Assembly (NCBI RefSeq): GCF_003265705.1
Contig: NW_020312894.1
Span: 5,426,334-5,490,333 of the forward strand
Length of the DNA: 64,000 nucleotides
Direction: 5' to 3'
Source of the DNA: Callorhinus ursinus
Lineage: Eukaryota > Chordata > Mammalia > Carnivora > Otariidae
Positions 1 to 9,667 of the stretch are shown one piece after another (position 1 is the stretch's first letter; each line of letters starts with the position of its first letter). The position numbers and the translations under genes were made by a program. The notes beneath the pieces are model-generated. The model was not told the origin of the DNA. It saw only the letters and a list, made by a program, of their open reading frames with translations, and made no database searches.

Positions 1-1100
1 TGATACCTTCTGCTGTGACCTCCCACCTCCCTCACTCCCTGGCTGGGTAGGTTTCCAGGGTCCTAGCCACAGGGAACAGGAGCCCGTTTTCTCCTGCTGC
101 ACACACCATGCCGAGCCCCCCTGGGAGAAGGAAATGGGGATCAAGGTCCAATACCAAGTTCTGTGAGCTATCTCTATTTTCACATGTCCAGTTGTGGGAA
201 GCTGTACTAGAGCTGGGGGATTTGTGTGAATATCATCTTTTCTAGAACATAGACCTACTTAGGTAATTTCCACATGCCTTGAGAGCCCTCCGTTAGAAGC
301 CTGACTCACTTTCTACTTAAATGCCGTCAGAGAGGGAGATGCTGCCCGTCTGCCTCCCCTTCTGGGCACTTCTACCCCCTGGGGCCCACTGTGGTCACGT
401 GACTTGCTTTAGCCAACGGCATGAGCAGAAACGCATGGGTCATTTCTGGACAGTGCGTGCAGGGGCCAGGCTGGTGACGCGCTGTCCCTTCGTGGCTGCA
501 TTCCTTTGTGGCGGAATCCGTGCCCATCTGGGCTCTGGGACAGCAGGACGGACTCGTGGCACGAGTGAAAAATACCTCCAGGTGGCCCAGAGCCACTGAG
601 ACTTCGTGAGGCCGAAACTCCAGCATATTCCCGCCCATTGGGACTGATGGAGGCGATGAGTAATACTTGCTTCTGTTCTCTTCTTCCCAGGAAATGTCAT
701 GCTTGTTGATGTCAGAACGAGTTTTTTGTGCCTCAAAGCTAATCACCCGGGTACTTCAGATCTCATCTGATGAATTTCCTCCCTCACCTGTGCTCGTTCT
801 CAAAGTGAGCTTTCGATGGATGAGGGGACTTTGGTTCTTTGAACATTCTGGTGGAAAAGTGACAAATCCTCAGGAAGGCTTTTCAATCGGTTTTGCCAAG
901 ACAAGTCTAACAGCTACTGTGGAGACAACCCTCCTAAACTGTGATTAACAAGTACACTCTTCCAGACTCCAGGTTAGCCAGCTGGTCACTTTACCATAAC
1001 CACCTCTGTGTCTCCTCCAGAAAATAGGAACATGTGAGAATGGTCCCTCTGTCTGCTTCTCTTTCTGTCTCTCATACTTTGTCACTTGAGCTTTTTCAAA

Positions 1101-1287
1101 ACCAGGATTTCTCAACCTTGGCAATATTGACATTCTGGGCTGGAGAATTCTTTGTTGTGTGTCTGTACGTCATTCTAGGATGTTCAGCAGCGTCCCTGAC
1201 CTTCACCCACTAGATGCCAGGGCTGTCCAGGCCCCCAGTCATGCCAACCTCAAATGTCTCCTGAGGGTTCTGGTTGAGAACCCCTCT
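1101..1287 (-). mobile_element. MER5A-like hAT DNA transposon relic
   Basis: Terminal inverted repeats ggatttctcaacc and ggttgagaacccc flank a body containing 'gcaatattgacattctgggc' and 'cactagatgccagggctgtc', both typical of the non-autonomous hAT element MER5A. Length about 187 bp matches the family. Family identification is from memory. Confidence 0.8.
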
Positions 1288-1449
1288 ATTCTAAACTGAA
1301 CACATTCCTTCCCCCACCCCCATGCCTCCATACGAGGCTACCTTTGCTAAGAATGAAAAGGACTCTCTTCTTTGATTTATTATTTATTGAAGGCCACTGT
1401 CCTGTTATAGACGAACATTTCCAACTATCAGAAGTCACTCTCAAATGCT

Positions 1450-1870
1450 GAGTATTCATTCACTCTTCCACTGATTTCTCCGTTCCTTCAACAAATGCCC
1501 ACCGGGTTACGTGTCAGGCATCATTTTGAGAATCAGACACTTGGTGGAAAGAAAATGTGTGGCTACTACATTCATGGCACTGAGAGCCTATTGAGAGACC
1601 TGCTGAGGACCTACACATACAAACCTATCGCTGCAAACTGTAGAGTGCTGTAGAGGAGGAGAGGACATCGCAGGGGTCAGAGGAGAGGTGACATTCAAGC
1701 TGAGATGGGAAGAAACCAGCCAAGGGCAAGAGCAGCAGAAGCCTGCTGGGCAGAGGCAGGAAGGGCTGATCCATGTGAGGCTCCCCCACATTTGGGCAAT
1801 GTGGTCAGAATATAGGGTGTGAGGGAGGGAACGAGGGTGACGTGGTAGGAGAAGTCTCAGGGACCAAGGC
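1450..1870 (+). repeat. old degenerate interspersed repeat, family uncertain
   Basis: Contains wording seen in many mammalian repeats: 'caacaaatgcccaccgggtta', a 'gaggtgacattcaagctgag' block and a 'gcagaggcaggaagggctg' tail. A similar arrangement recurs at 38370-38780. I cannot assign the family without a library search. Confidence 0.45.
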
Positions 1871-2365
1871 TGTCGGAGGACACATCGCCACGGTGAGAGC
1901 CCAGAACGGCCACGAGCAAAGGCACACGTTCCTTCAGCCCCAATGACATCTGGCCCTCCCCGGTGCCCCTCCTGCTCTGCCTACCCCATGGCCCAGAACA
2001 CAGCAAGCCAGGAAGTCATCAGGGCAAGGAATGGCTGAATCAGCCCCATTTCCTCTAGCACTTTGCTGAGAAATAGGGTTCCCCTGGCTGAACTAATAAA
2101 ATTTTAGTAATTGGCCTTAACTGTGAAAGCGTCTCATTGCTATGAAGAAGTACAGTCTGTTCCACCACAGGACCAGGTGTAATCCGTAGAACATTTCCAA
2201 GTGGCCTCTGGGCAATCTCCACCCTATTCTGAACAGTTCGATTTTTTGTCCCTGTGACAAGGACAGTAAGGAATGAATAAAACACACATTATCTTTTCAA
2301 TAGGGTTTGATCTGTACTGACAGCCACAAAAAGAGGTGGCCATCATCCTCTCCTGCTGTAAGTGC

Positions 2366-2806
2366 TGTTCTGGGTAGAATTGTGTGTGTGTGTGCGTCCC
2401 GCCCCTCCACCCTCCCAAAATCCCTGGTTTCTGTGAATGTGACCTTATTTGGAAATAGGGTCTTTGGATGTGATCAGTGAAGAGCCGGTCATACCGGATT
2501 GGGTGGTAAATCCAATGACCGGTGGGCTTGGGAGAGGGAAATCTGGACACGGAGACACACACAGGGCAGGTGCCATGTGCCATCGGAGATGGAGCCATGG
2601 GACACTGAGGGTGGCCAGCAACCCCAGGAACTAAGAGGAAGGCACGGGACAGATTCTCCCTTTCGTCATTCTGACACAGAGAGCACGGCCCTGCTGACAT
2701 GTGCGCGTCTGGCTTAGAGCCTCTAGGACAGGGAGAGAACCCATTTCTGTCATTTAAGGCCACTCAGTTGGTAGTGTTTTATTACAGAAGCCCTAGGAGA
2801 CTCACA
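2366..2806 (+). mobile_element. MaLR-type solo LTR (MLT1/MST-like)
   Basis: Begins TGTTCTGGGTAGAATTGTG and ends CTCACA, fitting LTR TG...CA termini. Internal blocks 'gtgaatgtgaccttatttgg', 'aaatagggtctttg' and 'ccactcagttggtag' match the ERVL-MaLR LTR pattern. About 440 bp, the usual size. No internal proviral sequence adjoins it. Confidence 0.8.
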
Positions 2807-3474
2807 CGGTACCTCCACGGATTCTCTGGTCACCTTCCTCTGAGTGAGAAAGAAAAAGCAGGTAACCAAGGTGAGTTATGAATCCTGATGAAGTCACAGA
2901 AGGAGGTCCAAAGTAGGTGGCAGATTTTCAAAACTTCCAAATCTCAAGTAGCTCCTTTTTTTATTCCCCCCGAATAGTTACAGCTTATGTGAATCACACA
3001 AACTACACTGATGAGATCTATTACTGGCTGATTAAAATGATGGCAGGTTTCCTTCCCATAGAAGTCAATGGAATAAATAATTTGTGAGAGCCAATTAATC
3101 TAGAATCCGCCAAAATGGAGCACAACTGGTCTTACCACAGGATTCATTTCTCAGCGGTCATAGAAAAATGCAAACTGTCAAAGGAATCCATTCGTTCTAA
3201 GTGCTCAGAAGTGCCTCCAAAATCAGGGTCCTGGACATGGTTCTCTCCGGCAAGGACTAGTAAAATACTTGTGCTCTTTAGTCTTTACTTTCAGAGCACG
3301 TATAAAGGGAAGAACTGCAGGGGTTTTTTGGTAGGATTTCTTAGAAGTGCCAACGGGTGGACCATGCATAAAACCTTCCAATACACAATCTGTTAACAAA
3401 TGTCTGGTTCTACAAACATCGTGTGTTACAAAATGTGTTCTGTAGGAAGGTATGCATAAAGAGGAAAACACAGG

Positions 3475-3515
3475 AAAAAAAAAAACGACTTTTTTTTTTT
3501 TTTTTTTTTTTTTTT
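3475..3515. repeat. A11-CGAC-T26 homopolymer pair abutting a splice donor
   Basis: On the plus strand eleven A (3475-3485), CGAC, then 26 T (3490-3515), directly followed by the donor 'ac' of the DOCK1 exon at 3518. In RNA sense this is gt followed by A26, then GUCG and U11, which can fold back on itself. Confidence 0.95.
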
Positions 3516-3517
3516 AC

Positions 3518-3637
3518 CTTGCCTTTGTCGAAGTAGTGGATGATTTCCTGGTAGAGCTGTTCCTTCAGCTGGCCCTGTGTTGTTGCCTGGTACCCGTCCC
3601 GCTGGGTGAGGTGGGCCGCGCACACATCCTCCGACCA
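3518..3637 (-). CDS. DOCK1: DOCK1 exon, DHR-2 lobe A (last in window)
   Basis: 120-nt minus-strand exon, exactly 40 codons, phase 0 at both ends: WSEDVCAAHLTQRDGYQATT then QGQLKEQLYQEIIHYFDKGK. Acceptor ttttgcctcag. This is the best paralogue discriminator in the window: WSEDVC.AHLTQRDGYQATTQGQLKEQLYQEIIHYFDKGK fits DOCK1, whereas DOCK2 and DOCK5 differ strongly between WS and the FDKGK motif. The donor is odd: AAG|gt is followed immediately by 26 A residues in transcript sense (3490-3515 on the plus strand), so positions +3 to +28 are all A and the usual +5 G is absent. The next exon, expected to begin MWEEAI, is not present in the remaining 3.5 kb. Because the exon is a multiple of three and symmetrical in phase, skipping would delete 40 residues without a frameshift. 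Confidence 0.95.
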
Positions 3638-6397
3638 CTGAGGCAAAAGCAAAGCATGAGACCTGTCAGGCAAGGGTGTGTCCAGTGCCACCACTGGCCC
3701 ACCCTTGGTCAGAATGCACCACAGTGAGCCCCGCATGCCCTGCATGCATGCAGGCCAAGGTCCCAGGGACACTCGGGGCTGCTGGGGCCTGGAAACGAGA
3801 GTGGAACCTCTGTGTAGAACCCCTACGAGGAAGGAAAGACGAGGCGGAGGCAAAGCTGGGCCTGGATTCATACAGAAGAGAAACCCAGCAGGTTCTGGAA
3901 AGCACAGAACTGTCAGCTTGCTGATAACGTCTTTTAACTCCTGAGGTGAATTACGAGCCAGGCGATTTGGGGCTGTCTCAAGTGAGGCATCCCGGGGTGC
4001 TGGCCTCTGTCCTGAGATGCTCAACATTTTACTCAACAGCAAAGAAGATACACGGATCTCACATACCAGTCATACCTTTAAGCTTTGCCTTAAAATTAGA
4101 CTTGTGTATCCTGACTACAACCAGTTGTTATGAAATGATTAATTATGGAGTTCTCACGGCATAGCTAGATTTCTACCTTCACGGGGGATAAACGTAAAAT
4201 TTTAGGTGATTCTGGCATGTAACTACAATAAAATAAATAGGAAAGTTCCAATCTTGAATAACTTCTTCGCAGTTTAAAATCACTGACAAAAATATTGAAT
4301 AGGGGAGAAAAAGTCCCTCTATACCTTCCAATTAAACACTCACATGATTTTGCTTGATTACTAGGGCTCAAGGCTAATGGTTTTATCGCTCTTGTTTTTG
4401 ACAAAATAACCAACAGGGATGATATTTAAAAATTTTTAATTAATGAACAAGAATATATTTGTCACGTTGAAGAACAATTTTCACAACAATACAAATAACG
4501 CCTTTTGTAAGTTGATTAACCAGCATGAGTTTACGCTGAATGCAATATCAAAACATATTTAGGGAAAATTGTGAAACGTCACGGTGTAAAATATATGGAG
4601 AGAAATTACAGAGCATTTGCCACTTAACTGGGAAATCCAGAGTCCCAGTGGAAAAGATAATGCATCCGGGCCTACGGTTTGGGATGTGAAAAGCCCTCGT
4701 ATGGTCCGTGATGAACCCATCTGTGCTCAATAAATGTTTGTGTACTATGAGTGAGGGTAAGTGAGCACTTTGTCAACCCCATTTCAATTTCCCTGGTGAA
4801 AATAAATACCTTCGTATTTGCAAGAATGCCTTATTACCGAAATCTGGGTTTCTAACAAATGAAGACTGTTAGAATTCCTAGCGATACGGCTGGTGTCAGG
4901 TGTACCAACGGAAATCTCTAGCATCCTAAATCACATTCCTTGGGAGAGCTTTATTGGTGTAAAGCCAAAGGGCGTCTATTGATGACTATTGACGAGGCTC
5001 CCAGATGGAGCCTCCTCCTGTTTTCTTTGTAATGGACCCCTTTGTTTTCAGGCAAAGATAAACGTCCACACTCCAGTGTCTCTATAGCAGCCCCTGTAGA
5101 TTTGTAGCATCAAGAGATGCTGGAGATTTTGGGGTTGGGCCAAAGGCTGGAAGATTCTTGCTGGAGTTTCACTCCAAACACAGTGTCCTCCTTAATGCTT
5201 CTCATTACCCACAGACATTGCTTAATGCCTGTTTTAATGTAATCTTTTCAGGTTTTTGGTGCTCGAGGGGCTGGCCCGATTTTGAAAACAGGACTCCTTG
5301 AATGAGTGGTCTTTATGTTGGGTCACTCAACTAAATTCTAATTCTCCTAACTGTTTGTGTTTATCCAGTTTATAATTTTTCAAATTTATAAGGATGTAAT
5401 GGGAAAGAAGATCTAACGATTAGCTAAAGTTTTAAAACGTAAAACTAGAGGTTGTATAGCATCTCCTTCATCCATCCACTCATCCATCCACCTGCCACTT
5501 AGCTACCTACTTACACATTTGGATAAATCTATTTACCCATCCACTCATCCATCCATTCATCCATCCACCCATCTATCCACCTACCTACCCATACTTCCAT
5601 CCTTCCTTCCATGCATCTATCCATCCATTCATCCAACCATCCATCTATCCATCCATCCATCCACACACCCACCTCCATTCTTCAATCCATCCAACCATCC
5701 AACCACCCAAACATCCATCCATCCATCCATCCATCCACCCACCCAATTACTTACTGAGGGTCTACTCTGTATGATTAACTGGGCTAGAATTGGATATGAG
5801 GGAAGAACATTAATGTATTACTGCAAACAAACAAATAAGCCAATGTCAAAACATATATGCATAACAAAAGAACCACTGGAACTGAAAGTTGTCATGCCAG
5901 ACCTGTGCTCAGGAGCAACACTCCAGGAGAATCAGGCGGGAGATCTCACCTGAACTGATGGACTAATACAAGATCTCAATGTGAGCTCTTTGCTAAGATA
6001 ATCAGGGATATGTTTCATCCTGTCTCTTAGCTATCTACCTCAGAAATCCCTTCTTATTGATGACATTCTCCTCTACTACTGAGTCTTGCTGGCATGAATA
6101 AGAATCTGTAGAATCTCTAACTCATTGCTAGACAACAGCCCAATGATGGGTGTTTATGATGCTTAGTGATGATCTGCTAGGACATCTTGTTAAATCTGCA
6201 TTCAGTAGGGCAAAGTCTGTCATCAAAGTACCTTCTAAATGTCTTCGTTTATGTCACTGCATTTAGTCAAAATCCCTAAGATCTTAAATTATAGGTTCAT
6301 TAAAATTTATCATGGAAAAATAAAATTTTAAATCTTCTTAGAATTTATGACAACAGAATCATGAAGGTATGTAGTAATTTCTAGTCATTTCTATTAC
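3638..6397 (-). other. DOCK1: DOCK1 intron, 2.76 kb
   Basis: Intron between the exons at 6398-6488 and 3518-3637. Apart from an ATCC-type tetranucleotide array (5463-5745) I see no recognisable transposon. The stretch 4170-5460 is A+T-rich and featureless to me. No exon-like conserved frame. Confidence 0.8.
5463..5745 (+). repeat. (CATC)n/(ATCC)n tetranucleotide array
   Basis: About 280 bp of imperfect catc/catt/cacc/caac tetranucleotides, with the cleanest blocks near 5640-5662 and 5712-5740. It produces a spurious proline/serine/histidine-rich open frame on the plus strand. Confidence 0.95.
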
Positions 6398-6488
6398 CTT
6401 CAGGAGCTTTGCGTGGAGAAGCAAGGTGTAGGCCGCCTCTGTGTAGTTGTCACACTCTCTGTGCAGGTCACAGAGCTTGTACAGGTAC
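6398..6488 (-). CDS. DOCK1: DOCK1 exon, DHR-2 lobe A
   Basis: 91-nt minus-strand exon: one G completing Arg, then 30 codons [20 protein letters not shown] and [10 protein letters not shown]. Acceptor attgtctcag, donor CTGAAG|gtaata, which lacks the usual +5 G. It encodes paired helices at the start of DHR-2 lobe A; the [16 protein letters not shown] motif is shared by all DOCK proteins and organises the lobe A dimer interface in family structures. It joins in phase 0 to WSEDVCAAHL in the next exon. The intron before it is 1.2 kb and the intron after it 2.76 kb. Intact, with no unusual residues. Confidence 0.95.
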
Positions 6489-7694
6489 CTGAGACAATGA
6501 AACACAGCGATATTCTTAAGATGTCAACAAATCATTTGTGTTGAGGACTGCAAGATCTGACATCTACCTTCAACGGTAAATTGTATCTATACTTTCTCTT
6601 CACAGTGGTCACAATTCCCAATGCCTCGAACACTTCTGGTGCAGAAAGCACTAAGGAAAACCAACAAGAGTAATATACAATAATATTTTGTAAAAAAATC
6701 TTAAGTCCTCCCTTTTCAGGTTGAAAATGAAGACCGCCCAAGAATGCAGAATTGTACTTCAAGGGTCTCTCACTCCTTTTCATCTTTTCCAGAGTTTTCT
6801 TCTTACATTTGAAATGAGATCATGAAGTTTGCTTGTGATTTCTCACATTTCTATTGAATCCAAATGCACACTCCCCAAAAAAATCCATAAAAATAAAGAG
6901 CTCCAATGATCACGGTGAATGTGATCAAAAGAATTTCTCTGCCATAAAGATATAAAGGTTGCTTTTTAATATAGAGTAAACTACATTTTGGATAAAAGAA
7001 TCTGGTTGCTTTTGCAAAAGTTTATTAAGTTTATGTGATATATTTTTATAAAGGAGAAACAAAAAAAATTCTTAGAAATCAAGTTAGAAAATCATGCTTG
7101 ATGTAATAAACACATCATTAAACACTAAGCCACATGGACATACCCTTATTCTATTCTGCTAAGTTATAATCTTGCTAAATACTGACACTGGTCCCTAGAA
7201 GTGACCAAGAGAGGGGCTACAACACAGCCCACCCCTCTACAGAAAAAGGCAAATGAAGGAGAAAAATCCAGCAGATAATATAAAACATCAGAATAAAGTG
7301 TCAGTTAAAGGAAGAATAGACTGAAAAATTATACTCTGTTGTCTATTTCTGATAAAATTAAAACTGATTTCTCATTTGATCATATGGTTTACTGTAAAAC
7401 ATGAAAATTATGCTGTTGTCTCTTTTCAAAAGGGCCACATGAGTCAGTCAAGAGATACAAAAACCCTGTGAAATAATAATTTATGGCTTTACTCTAAGCT
7501 GGCTAAACATGACCCGCGAAATGTCTGCGTTGGCATCTGCAACAAGGATTCAGAATACACCAAACTCAACTTCTGGATTCACGATTTCTACAAGATAAAT
7601 CCCTGTGGCCATAAAACAGTTGTTAGCATGCACTTGACAAACAGCAACTATCATAAACATGCAGAGGGCATGGACAAGCGGGATGCCTACATAC
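6489..7694 (-). other. DOCK1: DOCK1 intron, 1.2 kb
   Basis: Intron between the exons at 7695-7735 and 6398-6488. A+T-rich with no recognisable transposon. An 83-codon minus frame at 6532-6783 has no family resemblance and the flanking exons already join in phase without it, so it is not treated as coding. Confidence 0.8.
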
Positions 7695-7735
7695 CTTATA
7701 TACATTTCTTCTCTTTCGATTTCTTTGTAGAAATT
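7695..7735 (-). CDS. DOCK1: DOCK1 micro-exon (41 nt), start of DHR-2
   Basis: A 41-nt minus-strand exon, easy to miss by ORF length. It encodes NFYKEIEREEMYI plus AG, which joins with the first G of the next exon as Arg. Acceptor gatttttcag, donor AAG|gtatgtag. The splice product NFYKEIEREEMYIRYLYKLC is the beginning of lobe A of the DHR-2 (DOCKER) domain, the Rac exchange module. Evidence for the exon is the phase match on both sides, canonical splice sites, and the conserved motif; the surrounding open frame extends past the splice sites but the flanking residues do not resemble DOCK proteins. Skipping this exon would break the frame (41 is not a multiple of three). Confidence 0.93.
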
Positions 7736-8186
7736 CTGAAAAATCAAACCATAACACTGTTTTAAGAAACCTGTTTTACAAAAGGTGTCACATGAGCACT
7801 AAACATTCACAGTTCTTCCACTGGTGTCTAGCACAGCCAAAGGGACCCAGCTCTTTGGTTTAGAACCATAAATTCACATAAAGTACAAAGATGTCTTACA
7901 CTGGTCTTCACTTTTTGGGGGGGGGGCGACGCTAATGATTCCATTTCCTACACTGTGAGGACTAAAACCTACTTTTGTCATTTGAAAGTCACCAGTCTTT
8001 AGCTAAATGAAGGTTTTACCCCAAAGATATGATGCCTTAGCCATTCTTACCACTGTAAAGTCATTAGAAGATGAAAAAAACATGAAAGATCCCAAATTTG
8101 GGAATAAACATCATCAACATGATTTAAAACATGCTGGGCCCAGCCTTGGCTGGAGCTGCAAGAAGGCAACGTGGTATATTCTAGAC

Positions 8187-8257
8187 CTGAGGTGTCCAAT
8201 ACAGTAGCCATAGCCACACGCATGCAAATGTAAATTTAATTAAAATTAAATAAAGTT
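8187..8257 (+). mobile_element. MER-type DNA transposon, left part (interrupted)
   Basis: 'gaggtgtccaatacagtagc' is an inverted match to 'tctattggacagtgctgtt' at 9255-9275, giving the terminal inverted repeat. The interior 'gtaaatttaattaaaattaa' is typical of short A+T-rich MER elements. The right part continues after two insertions at about 9170. Confidence 0.65.
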
Positions 8258-8258
8258 A

Positions 8259-8421
8259 GGGCCACCTGAGTGGCTCAGTCAGTTAAGCATCCAACTCTTG
8301 ACTTGGGCTCAGGTCATGATCTCAGGGTCATGGGATCCAGTCCCATGTCGTGCTCCCCGCTTGGCAGGGAGTCTGTTTGAGATTCTCTGATTCTCTCCCT
8401 CTCCCTCTGCCCCTCCCACTG

Positions 8422-8466
<45 letters not shown>

Positions 8467-8490
8467 TAAATAAATAAGTCTTTAAAAAAA
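8259..8490 (+). mobile_element. CAN SINE (tRNA-Lys-derived)
   Basis: Full-length, sense copy: tRNA-like head 'gagtggctcagtcagttaag', B-box-like 'gggatccagtccc', pyrimidine-rich body with a (CT)17 run near 8429-8462, and an AAATAAATAAATAAG tail. Approximate target duplication attaaat.aagt on each side. Pol III-type internal promoter boxes are recognisable but diverged. Confidence 0.93.
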
Positions 8491-8519
8491 TTAAATCAAG
8501 TGAAACATTTGCTTCCCCT

Positions 8520-9160
8520 GGGAAGCCATCTGGCCCTGGACTCTTATTTGTTGGGAGAGTTTTTATTACTGCTTCAATGTCTTTGCTGGTTATGGGTCTG
8601 TTATTCTATTTCTTCCTGGTTCAGTCTTGGGAGTTTTTATATTTCTAGGAATTTATCCATTTCTTCCAGATTGCCTAATTTGTTGGCATACAATTGCTCA
8701 TAGTATTCTCGTAAAATTGTTTGTATTTCCACAGTATTGGTTATGATCTCTCTTCTTTCATTCATGATTTTATTTATTTGGGTCCTTTCTCTTTTCTTTT
8801 TGATAAGTCTGGCTAGGGGTTTATCAATCTTGTTAATTCTTTCAAAGAACCAGTTCCCAGGTTTGTTGATCTGTTCTGTTTTCTTTTTTTTTAATTTCTA
8901 CATCATTGATTTCTGCTCTAATTTTTATTATTTCCCTTCTTCGACTGGACTTAGGCTTTATTTGCTGTTCTTTTTCCAGCTCCTTCAGGTGTAAGGTTAG
9001 GTTGTGTATTTGAGACTTTTCTTGCTTCTTGAGGAAGGCCTGTATTGCTATATACTTCCCTCTTAGGGCCGCCTTTGCTGCATCCCAAAGGCTTTGGACT
9101 GTCGTGTAATTCATTTTACATTCATTCATTTTAATGTGCTTCCATGCTCCCTCTGTTACG
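8520..9160 (-). mobile_element. L1 fragment, ORF2 endonuclease-RT linker
   Basis: The minus strand encodes a decayed L1 ORF2 segment: 'WDAAKAALRGKYIAIQAFLK' and 'NLTLHLKELEKEQQIKPKSS' are L1 hallmarks. Both ends are truncated; neither 5' nor 3' UTR is present. It lies inside the DNA transposon split between 8257 and 9170. Confidence 0.9.
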
Positions 9161-9169
9161 CTTGCCATA

Positions 9170-9280
9170 CCCTGAGCACTCAATAGCCACGTGGGGCTAG
9201 TGTTACTGTACCAAACTGTGCAGAGAGAGAACATTTCCATCATCACAGAAATTTCTATTGGACAGTGCTGTTCCAGACAG
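9170..9280 (+). mobile_element. MER-type DNA transposon, right part
   Basis: 'cactcaatagccacgtgggg', 'acatttccatcatcacagaa' and the terminal 'tctattggacagtgctgtt' continue the element begun at 8187. Family name not certain; a non-autonomous hAT-like MER element is likely. Confidence 0.7.
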
Positions 9281-9460
9281 ACCGATGTTGCGAACCACAG
9301 TAAACCACAGAACTGGCTGCCACTTGAAAGCACCTTCTGTACTTCAACGCTCTCTGACGAAGAAAGATTAATTAGCAGGTTATAAGCAATGGGCTCTTTC
9401 TACATACTGTAAAATATCTTCTGGGTGAGCATGAAAATCTCTATAAAAATTGTATTTCTT

Positions 9461-9648
9461 GGGGTGCTCAGGTGGCTCAGTTAAGCGTCTGCCTTGGGCT
9501 CAGGTCATGATCTCAGGGTCCCCGGATCGAGTCCCACATTGGGCTCCCTGCTCAGCGGGGAGTCTGCTTCTCCCTCTCTCTCTGCTGCACTCTCTCTCTC
9601 TCAAATAAACAAATAAATTTTTTTTACTGTAATTTTACTTACGTTAAG
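9461..9648 (+). mobile_element. CAN SINE with 14-bp target duplication
   Basis: Sense copy 'ggggtgctcaggtggctcag' with a core 'tccctgctcagcggggagtc' and a TCAAATAAACAAATAAA tail. Perfect flanking duplication aaattgtatttctt at 9447-9460 and 9649-9662. Confidence 0.95.
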
Positions 9649-9667
9649 AAATTGTATTTCTTAACGT
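9641..9667. repeat. 27-bp perfect palindrome, 12-bp arms
   Basis: acgttaagaaat - tgt - atttcttaacgt, straddling the 3' boundary of the SINE at 9461-9648. Only 3 bases separate the arms. Confidence 0.95.

Larger units (their letters stand above)
1..3517 (-). other. DOCK1: DOCK1 intron (partial, 3' of last visible exon)
   Basis: Start of the intron following the exon at 3518-3637; its acceptor lies outside the window. It contains a MER5A-like DNA transposon relic (1101-1287), an old degenerate repeat around 1450-1870, a MaLR LTR (2366-2806) and the donor-adjacent homopolymer. The stretch around 350-700 also looks like an old repeat, judged from the 'gtgacttgctttagccaa' motif, but I cannot name it. 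No coding exon was recognised: open frames here are short and resemble nothing. Confidence 0.75.

Noticed and set aside
5519..5953. 144-codon open frame rich in HPSIHPS repeats
   Set aside because: It is a direct translation of the CATC tetranucleotide array and has no gene context.
8842..9333. 163-codon minus-strand frame
   Set aside because: Its C-terminal part is decayed L1 ORF2 linker; the N-terminal part crosses into the DNA transposon. It is a transposon remnant, not a host gene.
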